Counted from the stretch's first letter, positions 34,831 to 47,571 are shown. The stretch is DNA of 64,000 nt from Magnaporthiopsis rhizophila (GCA_003049465.1 PYSS01000019.1:62001-126000); one strand, 5' to 3'. The notes: a model not told the origin generated them from the sequence alone. Program-made: numbers and translations.

Positions 34831-34905
34831 CCTGTTGAAGTCGCTTATGATATGCCTCAAGCACCTTCAGGATTCTGGCATCGAGGACGATGCGTCCCAT
34901 TCTGA

Positions 34906-34912
34906 ATTTATA
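34906..34912 (-). promoter_or_regulatory. TATA box of second esterase
   Basis: TATAAAT on the minus strand, about 75-80 bp before the ATG at 34830. Confidence 0.5.
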
Positions 34913-34930
34913 TGCAGAGGGTCGGCGGAG

Positions 34931-36349
34931 CTCGGGGTACTTATGGTTCACCGACCCCGGTTTCCTCCCCGAGCTTACGTCCATGCCCCATTATTTCTGC
35001 GGTGTCAGTCATGGTGACTCTTATTGACTGCGGTCTTGGCATGCCTTCGTGATGTATTTCAAGTGGAGCCGGGCCGTTCCCGAGCCGATCTTCATGTTAC
35101 TGTACGACCAGCGCTACTGGGTGACAGGGGTCAGGAGGGCTGGGCCAAACCCGAACAGGGAGCCTCATACCTCGCACCCACGTAAGCAGGGGAGGTCACG
35201 GGACTAGGATCTCTGGATCTGTCTGCAAAGCAACAAATCCAACAATTATTTAAAAGGTCAAACGGTGCGCTTATATAAAAAGGAGGGATCCCTTACTACT
35301 TTAAAATAATTTTAATTAAAATTTCAGCATTAATTAATATAAATTAACTCTAAGGCATCTGTTGAAATACAGCAGGTATAAAGGAATGCTCTACGTTATC
35401 ACAGGGCCGGCGGGCGCACGTTTAGTTGGACTGGGCCCTGCAATGCACTAAAGTTAGCGCTGTGCAAGGCCCCAAGCAATTGTAGTTACAGGCTTGTTAT
35501 TTGTAAGTGAGGGGCAGCCAACTCTACTCCCTCATATATCCACTGACATCGATACCGCGGGCTTTGCGCGGGCGGGCGTTCCGGTGCCCGGCCTATTTCC
35601 GAAAAGTTATTTTGTATGAGGTTGGCAAAAAATCGACCCACGGCCACCAAAGCCATCCCCGCGTTGGGCCGTGGGAGCGACTCGCTTGTGTGGCCGCCCT
35701 GCAGGGTAAGTGACTCGTAAAGTAACAACCCCTGTAAGGTAAGCGACCCAACCCCTTAGTATACAAGAAGTGCAGGGTAGGTTAGGTACGTACCCTAGCC
35801 TTAAACTAATTATATAAACTTACCTTAACCGGTATACAGGCTACAGGGTGGGTTCCCCTGGTACATGTAATAGTAATTTCTAACAATTTATAATTTGAAG
35901 AGAGATTATAGATTATTTTTTCGTACATGACTGCAGCCTGGCCTTGATCACGTGACCCATAGTCTTTGTGATTGCGGGGTAAAGGCGCACTGCTGGGGGT
36001 TAGCCCCAGCCCTTTTGCCCCCTGCCGGCTTTAGTCGTAACAGTGCTTTTCAAAATGGGGGCGGGGTAAGCGCATCAGGCGTTAAACCCTATTAGGGTTT
36101 GTCACCTCAGGCAATATAGACCTCCGTAGTAGAGAAATCTTTGTCTCTGGCGCTGGAGGGTTTTTGCGGGACCTAAGGCTTGTTTAACTCAGGTATGGTG
36201 AAGAGATGCGCGACGCAAATCCGTTCTCGTGGTGAAATCAACAGCATTTACTTTTTTTTCTCAACTAACAGCTCCGGGAATGCTTGATACTGCGGCTCTG
36301 CTTTGCGGCGGAATCATAGCGGACGTTGTCCGACGCCTGCGCCGCGGGC
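34931..36349. other. Intergenic AT-rich island
   Basis: The segment 35220-35400 and parts of 35740-35930 are very AT-rich and full of TA and TTAA-type words, in contrast to the GC-rich genes on both sides. No frame is usable. This is the pattern expected of old repeats mutated by RIP. I see no intact terminal repeats or transposase. Confidence 0.5.
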
Positions 36350-38094
36350 ATGACGCTTCAGGCTCACCTCCCGCTCCACCTGGTGCCGCCTTCTTGGCTG
36401 CCAAATCCGGTCGAGCTGCTCCGACAGTCAGCAATCACTTGCTCTCTGGGTGTACTTGGGATCGCTGTCGTGGGAATCCTTGCTCTTATTCCCACCTTAT
36501 TGTATCGGCTCTACTTTCACCCTTTGTCACGCATTCCGGGACCCCGACTGGCCGCCATCTCCAATGTCTGGTACGGCTACCAGGTGTCCACAGGACGACT
36601 GTTGCAGGTTGGGAAGGAGCTGCACGAGAAATTCGGGCCTATTGTTCGTGTCGGGCCCAACGAGGTCTGGGTGAACTCGGAGGAATCATTTCGAGTAATT
36701 TACGGTAAGAAGTCCTTCACCCTGCCCGAGATGAGTCATCTTGCATATTAACCGGCATTTACAACAGGCTTAGGCAGTGGTTTCGAAAAGTCGGATTTCT
36801 ATGTGGCCACGGCCCTACAGAAGCCGAGGATCGACTGGTGCCTACGCCCGCACTATTCCGACACCCTCGATCTCCTCTCGGAGCGTGATGCGCAGCGCTA
36901 CCGCCGGCAGCGACGCCTCATCGGCCCGGTCTATCAGGCCGCCAACCTGCGCAAGTTTGAGTTTGCAGTCGACCAAGTCCTCGACGAAGCTGTTGCCCGG
37001 ATAAAGGCACTTGACGGCGCCGAGGTCGACCTCAAGGAGTGGATGCACATTATCGCGGTCGAGTGTCTGGGCTCGGTCGTACTCTCATGGTCACCAGGCT
37101 ATCTTCGCCTTGGCTCCGATGGAGGATCGAGTGCTTTCAGCTACAGAGGGTGGAAACGCAAGACCATCTTTGGTCTCTTTCCCCTCGCCGCCATCCTCGA
37201 AACACTGTCCAAGTCTGCAGGACGCGTATTTGCAGATCTCTGGGGGCTTACGTTCAAGGCGCCTAAAAACCTTCACCTCTTCTTTCCGGTACGTGTTCTG
37301 TGGTTTGCTGCCATAATTGCAGGTCAAGTTCCTCCCTGCACAAGTCGGTTGACAATCTGCAGGCCGTCCAGCGGAAAATAAAGGGTCGAATACGCAACAT
37401 TGAAACAAAGAAGCCGCAGAAGAACGCTCGCGAAGATCTGATGGCGAACCTGCTGGAATTGCATCAGGAGCGGCCTGAATTCACGGCCACGTACCTGCAC
37501 CGCATGGCCATCACGAATTTCGGTGCTGGTCACGAGACGACCTGTTCGGCCCTCACTGCCGCTATGGCCATGCTTGGCAGCCATCCGGACGTCCAGGATA
37601 GAGCAGCGAGGGATCAGCAGAGGCTCGCAAGTGCGGGCGACGGCAGTTGGTGCCCCGCACCATATACTTTGGCGGCAATCAAGGAAGCGCAGCGGCTATA
37701 TCCCGTGATCGGCATGTCGCTCCCACGCGAGGTGCCGGTCGGGGGCACGCGCCTGCACGGCACATTCCTGCCGGCGGGCACTACGGTGGGCTGCAACCCG
37801 GTGTCGCTACACCTCAACCAGCAGATATTCGGAGCAGATGCGCATCTCTTCAGCCCCGAACGCTGGCTGGACCCGGCGAGGAGCAGGGCCATGGACAGGT
37901 GCAATATGACCTGGGGCGGCGGTGCGCGGACCTGCCCCGGGAGGCACCTGGCCGAGCTGATTTTGCACAGGACGGTCGCACGTTTGCTCCTGGAATTCGA
38001 GGTGGCCTGCGACGTGCCTGCCGATGAGGATATTTGCTTCTACTTTATGGCTATGCTGACGGGCGTTAGGGCTCGATTCCGCGCCAGAGAGTGA
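36350..38094 (+). CDS. Cytochrome P450 monooxygenase
   Basis: Microsomal P450 of about 535 residues. Exons: 36350-36704, 36768-37288 and 37363-38094. A membrane anchor lies near residues 33-58 (SLGVLGIAVVGILALIPTLL), followed by the hinge HPLSRIPGPRL. The I-helix oxygen-binding motif is AGHETT, the K-helix ExxR is EAQR, then PERW, and the heme loop is WGGGARTCPGR, where Trp replaces the usual Phe. The second acceptor was placed at 37362 because the earlier CAG at 37322 leads into a stop. The layout resembles P450s of the pisatin-demethylase type, which handle plant or secondary metabolites, but the substrate cannot be told. It stands alone next to an AT-rich island, with no biosynthetic core enzyme nearby. 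Confidence 0.88.
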
Positions 38095-38631
38095 TGGGTC
38101 GAGGTCAACGGATGGCCAGCCCAGACTGCGGGGCGATTCACATTCAGTGAACCCAGCCGGCTTTCTGACTAAGCCGCATCAACGCTGCCCCTTTTCTGGT
38201 GGGCCCTGACCCACTCACCGCCGGCTCTGATTCGGACTGCCCGAGGTCAGCACGGACTCAGAGAGGCCAGCTGGCTGAACCCCCCAAATCCGCCTCCTTT
38301 TTCGCCGCCCTGAGACGCGATTCAATTGTTTTTGCAACGGCCTCGGATCGTCACTCCTCTGCTACCTACGGATCCCGGTGCCTCATACAGCCTCTTTGCC
38401 TTTCTTCTTGTCGGTCCCCTGCGCCCACTCTGTTCCGGATGAAGCCGCTAGCGAGGTAGTCAGGCCTATCACGTGCCACCCCGAGCGAGGCCCCCGGCTT
38501 GCTTCTCCAGCCCAGCACGTGAGGCACCGGACAGCCACAGCTGCACCCTGGCCCACCTGCCCGTGGCTACGCGACCCGGACTAACGTCCAAGTCAGCGCC
38601 GCCGCTGCCGGCAGCCGCTGCAGCTGCAACC
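38095..38631. other. Intergenic region
   Basis: Promoter region of the Mpv17-family gene. No coding signal was seen. Confidence 0.5.
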
Positions 38632-39408
38632 ATGCCGCTGCGCATCCGCAAGCGCCTGGTCTTCACCACCGCCCTACAGGCCGCCTGCCTGAAGGCGGCC
38701 GCCAACATCACCGCCCAGGTTGCCACCGTCTGGAAGCTGGGACCGGGCCCCGGACACCAGGCCTCGCTGGACTGGGGCCGCGTCGCCGAGTTCTCCTTGT
38801 ACGGCTTCGTCAGCGCCGGTCTCGGCTTCCCTTGGCAGCACTGGCTCGAGCACCACTTCCCAACCAAGACCACGCCCGCTGCCGCTGCCACCCACGGCGC
38901 CGCCGTCGGCAGCTGGATCAAGGGGGCGCCGGGCCAACAGCCGCAGCATCAGGTCCACGACGGCCACGACCCGGACGATCCCGAGAAAAAGCAACCCCTG
39001 TCTTCCCGGGGCCGGCCCCCATCATCTCCAGATGTACAGCAGCAATCGAACAGCCCAGCCCCGCTGACGCCTGGGGGCGGTGGGGTCGCCTCGGGCCCGT
39101 CCACCGCGGGCATTAGCTGGCTCAACGTCACGTACAAGCTCGTGCTCGACCAGACGTTGTGGCTTCTCTTTACCACCACCATCTTCCTCGTCTTCACAAA
39201 TGTCCTGCGGGTGCCATCCAGCGAAGTACTGTTCCAGGTCTGGAAGGAGAAGACGTGGTATATCATCAAGGCCGCCTGGCACGTTTGGCCCCTTGTCGCA
39301 ATCTGCAACTTCGCCTTCGTGCCCGTCGACTACCGCGTGCTCGTCGCCGCCTGCGTCGGCTTTGCATGGAACGTATTTCTAAGCCTGATCTCAATGTCAA
39401 ACGGCTAG
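38632..39408 (+). CDS. Mpv17/PMP22 family membrane protein
   Basis: Single-exon protein of 258 residues in the Mpv17/PMP22/Sym1 family of mitochondrial inner-membrane or peroxisomal channel-like proteins. Family marks are FSLYGFVSAGLGFPWQHWLE at about 46-65, DQTLWLLFTTTIFLVF, and the C-terminal signature running from WPLVAICNFAFVPVDYR to WNVFLSLIS. Between the first and second halves there is a long hydrophilic insert (about residues 80-160) rich in Pro, His, Gln and Ser that is absent from the compact yeast Sym1 form. The real start was taken as the ATG at 38632, where the protein begins with the positively charged MPLRIRKRL. Confidence 0.87.
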   Translation: MPLRIRKRLVFTTALQAACLKAAANITAQVATVWKLGPGPGHQASLDWGRVAEFSLYGFVSAGLGFPWQHWLEHHFPTKTTPAAAATHGAAVGSWIKGAPGQQPQHQVHDGHDPDDPEKKQPLSSRGRPPSSPDVQQQSNSPAPLTPGGGGVASGPSTAGISWLNVTYKLVLDQTLWLLFTTTIFLVFTNVLRVPSSEVLFQVWKEKTWYIIKAAWHVWPLVAICNFAFVPVDYRVLVAACVGFAWNVFLSLISMSNG

Positions 39409-39893
39409 AAGATACGATAGCCATGTTCCCCTCCCACTTCAATCACGGCGACTCCGCCTCATCACTTGTGTTACCCTTTCCTTTTGTGCTGCCATTGGCT
39501 TTTCAGCGCATTATCTAGATACCAGGATAGATTCACTCTAAATGTAGCCCGATATGCTCCTATTTCATCTCTTCCCTCGCCCGCCCGCATCTCAATCACG
39601 AATAGACGCACCTCGAGATGCTCGAGGCCTATTCACTCCTGGCCCTACACATCACTTTGGTCAGGTCAGGCAGAGACAAGCTCGACTATAAAATTGTATC
39701 TCCCGGCCTTCCTCCCTCCTCTAGTTAGCGCCCCTCACCTCTCAACTAGCAAGCGCGGCACTTGGCCTGGAGCCTGATCCAATTCCATACCCGATTGGTG
39801 CTCAACGCGTATCACGGACCAACAATCCAGCCACGCAGACGTCGATTCGTCGGTTCGCTTCCTTGCCAGGTCAAGCCTCACGGCCAGTAAATT
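39409..39893. other. Intergenic region
   Basis: 3' flank of the Mpv17-family gene and promoter of the next gene. No coding signal. Confidence 0.5.
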
Positions 39894-40798
39894 ATGGCGT
39901 CACAGGAATCGCGGGTAATCGGTTACGCTTGATCTCCCACCCTCTCCCGTTCTTTTTTTTGTTGAATCGCCCACGCATAAAGCAATGATTTAATAGACTA
40001 TATTTTTGGTATTTTCAGGAGCGGCTCGATCTAGCCCTGCAAAATCGAGGACACCTCGTCAGCTCTACCAAACAAAGGCTCCAATCGGTGGCGACACCCA
40101 GCCTTCGGGAGATTGTCAAAGAGGACGGGGCCAGCTTCAACCTGATCGTACTGAAAAGCGAGGAAGAGCTGCGCCAGATCTACACCCAGACAATTTCTCT
40201 GGAGCGAACTGCCGTCTCGCTTGGGAAGCTCGAGGCGAACAGCACGCTGCTCCGGCAAACGCTCTCTGCCGCTCGCGGTAGCGGCCTAAAAGCCCCAGGC
40301 GTGGCAATCCCCTTCATGAACGGGGCCGTGCGCGGTCTCTTCACGTCTATCCGGGAGAACTCGACAAACGCCGAGCTCGCAGACAGCCGCTTTCCTCCCC
40401 ATATACGTTCTCTGTCGGAGTCCATCTGCCAGAACGTGGAGGTTGCCGAACGCATGTTTGACGACCTGCTCAGCGGCAAGCGCTGGCTTGTACAGGAGTT
40501 CTTGACGGACCTGATCGCGGTCGCCGATGACATCTGCACGCACGCATCAGCCCTAGAGCCGTTCCGTCGCGACAACGACCGCGAGCTTGACCTCAAGACA
40601 CAAGAGTACAGTGCGCAGGTCGAGTCTTGGAATCAGAAGATCAACCAGGCGGGAGATCAGATATTCCATGTCAGTCGTGCTTGCGTCTGCCAGCTAACTT
40701 GCCGAACCCGGAGCCATGGCCATTGCATCAAGGCCACAAATGACGATGTGTTTCTGACTAACGATGCCCTCTCCCAGGCCCTCTACCTGGAAGAGTGA
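39894..40798 (+). CDS. Hypothetical helical protein
   Basis: Unrecognised protein of about 230 residues. Exon 1 is only seven codons (39894-39914, MASQESR), the intron 39915-40018, exon 2 40019-40669, then an intron 40670-40777 and a last exon of seven codons (40778-40798, ALYLEE and stop). The second intron has a perfect ACTAAC branch site 16 bp before its acceptor. It is 108 bp long with no in-frame stop, so retention would give a longer C-terminus of 36 extra residues. The protein is largely alpha-helical and soluble by composition, with no signal peptide or membrane segment. No domain is recognised. Confidence 0.65.
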
Positions 40799-41567
40799 TT
40801 CGGGAACACCGCCACCGGCCACTTGGGCGCTATTGGAGAGCAGGGGCCGGAATGTGAGGGGGTGGCGGAGAGTGGAAAAGGATGCCCGAATTTATCCTTC
40901 ACAAAAGTGTCTTGTGGGGTGAGAGAGAATATCTGCTCTTGGTCGGCCAACGGCGTGGACGAGGGTACGCACACTAATTACGAGCACAAACCCACCGCCG
41001 GTGTCGCTGACATCCGGTCCTGCCGACGGCTAGCTGGCCAGGCTAGCACCAAAGGCGGGGGTACCATTGACGGGTCCGCCAAGCAACTCGATCTTCACCG
41101 TGGCTAATATGAGAAGGACCAACAATGCCAATTTGCGCGGGTCTTGGTGATGTATCTCTGGCACCATTAATCATAGGTAGCGCTGGGTTTACTTATACAG
41201 TACTGGTGAACGGAATCCCCACTCAGAGTACACAGCATGCTCGAGAGGTTAAGAGAGCCTCGCTTCTCTCTAAGTCTTGGGAGTGATGGCAGCCGTAACC
41301 CGGCAGCCCGGAACACGGCCAAAAACGCCAAAAGGGGCCGCGAGCATGTGGGTATAAAAATGCTTCGATATATCTGATAGATATAATACAGCTGAGATTT
41401 GGCCGACAGGAGGCCGGCAAGCCAGATGTGGATATATGACACGAAATACACTCTCCTCTAACAATTGCCCAATAATGCCGAACCTTTTGCCCCCCTATAT
41501 GACAGTAGAAAGAAAAAGAGAATGGGTGACAGGGAAATATGCGATACGCCAGGACTGGTCTCGATTC
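40799..41567. other. Region between convergent genes
   Basis: 3' flanks of two convergent genes, with AT-rich patches near 41340-41400. No coding signal. Confidence 0.5.
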
Positions 41568-43967
41568 TCAAAAGTCCCAGAGGGTTCCAAAGGCATGTAG
41601 CCCCGCTGTAAGCACGAAGACGCCGGTTAGCAAGAATTTCCCAAGATAGTCTACCGGCCGTCGCAACGCCCAAATGCATACCTGCGTGACAACCCTCCAT
41701 CATCTCATCGTTGCCCTGCTTGTTTGACGTGATGAAGATGACCTCGGCCCCGAAGCTGTGCCAGGTCTCCTTGAGCAGCTTGACGCTGTCGGGCCTGCCG
41801 CCGCGCTTCTTGGAGTCCCACAGGATCCTGCGCTCCGGCTCGATGTGCTTGTGGATCAGGCCCGTGATGGTGGGGCCGAAGGTGGCCTCCTGGTCGGAGC
41901 CGATCCAGATGAGAAACCAGTTGGGGCTCTGGATGCAGGTCGACAGGGCGGCGCCGATGCCGGTCCCGGTGCATACGCGGATTCCTCGCTTGAACATGGC
42001 CGAGGCGTGTCCGACGCCGGCTGCGAGTGCCAGATGTTAGCGTGAGCTGTTGATTTTATCCAGCCTTTGCGCAAGAAAGAAGAAGAAGAAAAAACGCACC
42101 AAACTTCAGCTCTCTTGTCCATATCGTCTTGGGAGGATCCATCACCAAGCCCTTTGTAAAATCTCCCTGCACCCCGCAGATCATGTAGTGGTGCGTGGCT
42201 TTCCGCCCCTCGCTGATGATGCCAAAGGCGTGGTACTCCATCACGGAGGTGCGGCTGATCCGACCGAGGAGTCCTTGCTGCATCCCGCGCTCGAACTTGA
42301 GGATGGCAACTTTGGGAGACGGCTGGTGGGGTAAAAATAAAGTCAGCCTTGGTCTCCATGGTTCTGTGGTTTGGGGCGCTAGGGTGCAATTTCCTTACAA
42401 TCTCGACCTCGATGGGCACTTCTCGAAGGGTGATCCACGGAAGAAGGACGCTACAAAGTTTAAGAGTGACCACGCCGTCAGCAAGACACAAGACACCGAC
42501 GTTTGGTGTTACAATGACGACGATACGAAAAACTCACAAGATGGTCATGAACACGGCAAACCAGAGTTCCTGCGCGCTCAGGAGGGTGTGGGCATCTAGT
42601 CTCCACTGGCGCAACGAGATATCATATGTGTTGCCCAGTATAACGAATGCCCATGTTGCCTGGCGATGTGGAAGTTGAGGCGGTTAGTTCGCGAGAAGGC
42701 AAGTTCGAACGGAGATGTCATGGATATCGCAGAGGTTGGACTGACCGCAAGACCCAGCCAGCCGATGAATCGATGATAGCTCTCAAAGGTATTGTGATGG
42801 TAGCTTGAATGACAAAAATGGAGCGTCAGTCACCATCTGGTCGTGATATCGCACGTCTGACTTGAGCGAGGCTGGCAGAATGACTCACTTGCGAACCCAT
42901 GGGAAGGCACTGAGGATGGAGATAATGACAAAGATATTGGTGATGATGCCGGTTGCGATGACGGACTTGTGTTGAATCGGGATGGTGACTAGGATGTCGA
43001 CCGTCTTGAAGACCAGCCAGCTGGTTTTTTTTAGACACGGGGTTTAGACAAGACCTCGGAACTGCAAAGCTGGGAACTCAATGCTTACCTGGCACCGGAG
43101 AGTGCGCAGCCTGAATGGATTCCACCGACGTGCTGCAGAGACGAAGTGACGGCAAGCTTCAGGCGGATGGGCGCCCACTGTATTCCGATGAGATGTTAGG
43201 TCGCGGGATCCAAACGTGCTTGACTGCGGCCGAATTATCCCGTGGCCATAAATCAGACGTACCCCGCGAAGGCCGTGGATGAAAATAAAGTAGAGGAACC
43301 GCAGGAACAGCTCGTTACGCATCATTATGGCGAACAGCAGGTTTCCCAGCACCAGTGCGCCCATGTGGTCCTCGGCGTAGGGGAACCGGCCCAGGGCGGC
43401 CATGATGATGCCAGTCAGGTTGAGCAGCACGACGAAAGTGAAGAAGCGGCGATATGCGTTGTACCAGAGCTGGAACCGGATCCACCGACTGGCTCTGGGC
43501 TTCTTGCCTTTCGCCTGCGCAGGCTTCTTCCCTCCCGAAGTGACCGCCACTGCGGGCTTCTCGAGCGGTGGCGGGGACGGCGGCGGGGTGCCGGCCTTTT
43601 TGACGGGGGCCAGCCTGCTGGCGGCGGCGGCGGCCATGGTGGACTCGGCGGTAAGGATGGGCCAGCCCCTCTCCCGGTGTGGCAGCGAGAGTGAGGGCAC
43701 GCTGGAGAGCGGCGTGATGCCCTCGTGGATGGGCGAGACGGGAGAAGAGATGGACGTCTCGATGTGCATGACCTCGCATAGCCTCCTACCGGTGACGGCG
43801 CGGGCGGCGGGGCTAGGGACGGACGGGGCGAGCGTGATCTGGCTGCTGCTGTCGAAGAGGCCCTTTTCCGCGTCGTCGAGGTCCCGGCTACTGCTGCTGT
43901 TGTTGCCGCTCCCCGGCGAGGCGGGCGGGCTGCCGGGAGACCGAGGGGTATGCCACTGACCAGACAT
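41568..43967 (-). CDS. tmpA: TmpA-like transmembrane flavoprotein
   Basis: Membrane protein of about 585 residues resembling TmpA, an Aspergillus nidulans plasma-membrane, ferric-reductase-like flavoprotein needed for normal conidiation signalling. Nine exons: 43967-43263, 43177-43089, 43020-42889, 42803-42746, 42659-42538, 42450-42399, 42322-42100, 42020-41682 and 41605-41568; every junction keeps phase. Residues 1-150 are Ser/Pro-rich and disordered. Several membrane helices follow from about 165 to 360, with HH and YH residues in the NYHHNTFESYHRF stretch as possible heme or metal ligands. The C-terminal domain has GTGIGAALS, typical of a nucleotide-binding loop, and ends AGLHAFGTLWDF, the family's characteristic end. 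Enzyme activity and ligands are inferred from the family. Confidence 0.85.
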
Positions 43968-46785
43968 GATGGGCGACGACCGATATGCAAAGAGGGCCTT
44001 GCAGAAGCGTGAGGGAGATGTAAACAACAAAAGGCTGGGGGTTTTGTAAGAAAAGCTCCCTGATGCCCAGCCGAGGGTGTGAATGAGCGAGTGAGCGAGT
44101 GGACGGCACTTATACAGAGGAAGAACACATGCACACGCACGCGTACGCACTCGCGAGGCTGGTGAGGTGTCCCAAACTAGGCACTGGTGATGGTTGGCAA
44201 AGCTAGTTATTTCGGGAACCTCAGCCTGCCCTTGGGCAAAGGCGGACCTCGAACCTTTAAGCCTCCCAAAGAGCGGGTGTAACCACCAGTACGCTCGCCG
44301 TTGGGGAAAAGGGGAAAAACGTGGTTACGCCGCCGGGCCGCCATCTATCGTCATCATCCTATCGTTTCTCCCTGACTGCTGCCACCCCATCGGAGCGGGA
44401 TACCGGAACGGCATAGCCTGCCCGGCGGTGCCCGAGTAGCACCACTATCTGCCCAGGCCAGGGTACGGGTAAGAGGGAGGCATGGTCTGAGAGCGAGTCC
44501 GCGGTAAGTCAGATGCAGGCAAATACGAGCGAGGGCCAAGCACCGCCCACGACAGATCAGCAGGCTGGCTCTCCTAGATCCCAAGTCGCATCGTCGGTTG
44601 TAAAGTCCCGAAAGCGGGCAAACAAGCTCAGTCGGTGGAGCACCGGCCAAGCACATGGCGGCAGTGCCATGGGAGCCCGACTAGCAGGTCCGAAGTAATA
44701 TCGGTGTCACTTCCAACCGTGGGCTGGCACCTGTTGGCGGCAAAACGGACGACACCAGGGGGAGTGGGGAAGGACGGATGGATGGGCAAAGACCGCGTTG
44801 GCCAAATCACCGAGTCGCCCGCCGGTCATCAAATCTAATCACCCGTATCCCCAGGGAGCATGGGAGCAGTGTGTACTAGTTTAGGGTGAAGAGGTCGGAT
44901 GGCAGGCGCGGGTCGTGAGGGCTTCGGTGTCGGTGGAACGCGAGGTATCGCCGAGGAGTTCCCTCCCAACCAAAGACTGCCGATCATGTTTCGACATGGA
45001 CAGCGAGCAATATCCTCTGATGACATACATAGGATGGGGCTGGGGGCTGGGGCAGCCTATAGCGGACGCATGGGGCCGGTTAGATATGCCGTGGCCCAGT
45101 TCGCAGCTGGAGAGGGTGCCAGGGGCAGATTTTCCTTGGTGGCCAGCGCAGCCATACGGCTGGCAGAGCCGTTTGTTGACGTCTGTAGCCAGATTGCCTG
45201 CCCACCCTCCTCCCGTGAGCAAGCGTAGGCCACATTGTCGGGCACATATTAGCTTGGCAGTTAGTGGCTCCGCGCTCGGGAGTCAGGACCTAGCCACGGC
45301 ACTCGATCGAGGCATTTTTTTTGGTCTTGCATGATGGGTGTCTGTGTCGGGATGCCGAGCGAACAAAAAACGTGAGGTACCTGCTCTGATGTTTTGTTCG
45401 GCTTCCGCTCCCATGGTTCCGGCTGAATCCCCACACAAACCCATCAGCCTCTATTTAGCCAAATTTACCCCAGATTCCCCAGGCGGAAGCACAACCGCTT
45501 TCGTGTGCAGAAAGGTATTGCAGCCCTCGTCGCTCCCATTCTCTTGGTGCCGCGTGACGTAGGACAAGCCACTGAATGTCGGGCGCTGATAGTTGCCGCC
45601 TTTCCGCTCTTTCGGAGACTTTCCTTTTTCATTTGGAAGCCTTGAAAGAAGCGCATGCAACCTGTCCGACATCCCACTCGACCAGCGATTAATTCCCCGC
45701 ATCATAATGCTAGAACCGGGTAGCGACAAGCACTAGGAACCACCAGAAGCATGACGAATCAACAAGGCTGAAAAATAAAAGAAGTGAGACGTAATCAAGG
45801 AGAGCCTTGTCCATAGAAGAAATACGAAGCCAGCGCACGACCTGGTAAAAGACGCCCGGGCAGGATTTGACTCGAGATGAACGCGCGGTTCGGGGATACG
45901 AGCTGCTCGGTGCCATCCATTTTGAATCGGGTGTCTTGGCTAGCTCAGGGCTGTCAATGTCAGCGCCATCTGATACACAGTACGGCAACCCCCACCCCCC
46001 ACGCCGACGGCCCTTTTCGGTTTCGATAACACGAACGACAAGCCTTCTAGCCGCAACGCTATCCCGCCAAGCCAGGCGTGCCTCCTATACTGGCCGCGTA
46101 ATATTGCGTTGCAGCTCGCAACAAAAAAAAAAAAAAAAACACATCTATGGTTACAGTTACACACCACACCCAAATCGTGCCCTCCCTTTCACAGTGCTGG
46201 AGTCCACAAACAAGGCTTCGGCTGACGGCGAGCCTCCGAGACAACAACCAAAAACCTACTCGGCCCGGATTCCAGCCCTTTGGGGATCGGGTATCGGTGA
46301 AACAAAACATTTTTGGCTGGCTGCATTCTTCCCAAGCTCCTAGTCCTTGACTCGAAAGCCGTCCATACATGCATAGACGTCCCTTTCTGGTCAGTCAAGA
46401 TCGTGAGATCCACCTTGAACAGCCCGAGCGCGGGCCCAACCATGTCCACCGCCGGTCATCTTCCGATCTTTCTGTGTTATGGCTGTGGCCCGAGAGCGGG
46501 ATTCCCGATCAGTGTAGATCCCTGCCCCGGTGACAAGAAGGTGGAATGATCTGATAACGGTGCGCCACGGCCATGGCGGCCACGCTCCAGCCTCCGCCCA
46601 CAGCTGTCAAAGCGCCGAGCCGCAACTTCGGACCACTGGTCCTTGCGGCCCTCCGAAAGGATGGCGGTTCCGAGAAAAATCACCCGCGACAATGGGCCGA
46701 CTCGCCAGCTCTGTCCCGAACCACTTCTGGTCACTACTGATAGCTTGCAATCGTTGTGGGAATATGCATCCGTCAGCACGACAGT

Positions 46786-46844
46786 CTACCTACCTACCTA
46801 CCTACCTACCTACCTACCTACCTACCTTACCTACCTACCTACCC
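46786..46844. repeat. (CTAC)n microsatellite
   Basis: About 14 tandem CTAC units, interrupted once by a CTTAC unit and then continuing to CTACCCAC. Confidence 0.95.
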
Positions 46845-47467
46845 ACGCCAAGTGTTCTGGGGATACACGGGCCGGAGTCTCTCTTGTGCGTCCGCCTCGG
46901 ACGAGATATTCCGACGACGGCCCTCAAACAACCACCCCGTTGAGGCAGGGCAATGGGTTCATGAGAATGCAAGCTGCATCGCCTTTTGAGCAAACACCTC
47001 GTACATCTGCTCTATATCCCATTCCAACGACCTAGCGCAAGGTTGGACCGTGGCAAAGTAGTAGCAGGTCTGGAGCAGCGGACTGCGCTTGCTTTAAACT
47101 TTTCTTGCATGCCATTATTACGGAATAACCTTGAAAAAAAAGGCGGTAATGATATACGTGAAACTTGCTATAGCTACGCGGCCGATTTCCTGGTTTGCAC
47201 ACATGCGAGGCTGAGGAGCGCTCCGCCTGTAATTGACTTGGATCAAGCTCAAGCCTTTGTTCTCCCCTCCAGTGATATTTCCCTTATACCGCCTTGTCCC
47301 AAAGGGGCGGGTCACCGCGGCGGATCTCATTATGGGCAGGCAGGGCAGAGTATCACAGCCCCGCTGCGTGTTGAAGAAAACTCGCTCGGTGGCCGGCCTC
47401 GGCCGGTTCGTGCCCTGCGCACCGGTCGAAGCCGACAGGTGCTCGGCAAGCTCACGGCGCACGCGTG

Positions 47468-47475
47468 TATATAAA
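47468..47475 (+). promoter_or_regulatory. TATA box
   Basis: TATATAAA about 100 bp upstream of the ATG at 47572; the only promoter-like signal in the gene-poor block. Confidence 0.4.
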
Positions 47476-47571
47476 GCTCGAGGGTCTCCCACCTTCAACG
47501 GCCTCTCCTACTAGTTCATTACAGACAGAGATCAGGCAATCGGTCTACTGCACACGCCTCTGCCTGGAAAT

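Noticed and set aside
36350..44000. Secondary-metabolite cluster around the P450
   Set aside because: No polyketide synthase, NRPS, terpene cyclase or pathway regulator lies nearby; neighbours are Mpv17-like, unknown and TmpA-like genes.
44625..44700. tRNA-like A-box (AGCTCAGTCGGT)
   Set aside because: No matching B-box with GTTCRANNC and no cloverleaf stems could be paired; probably chance.
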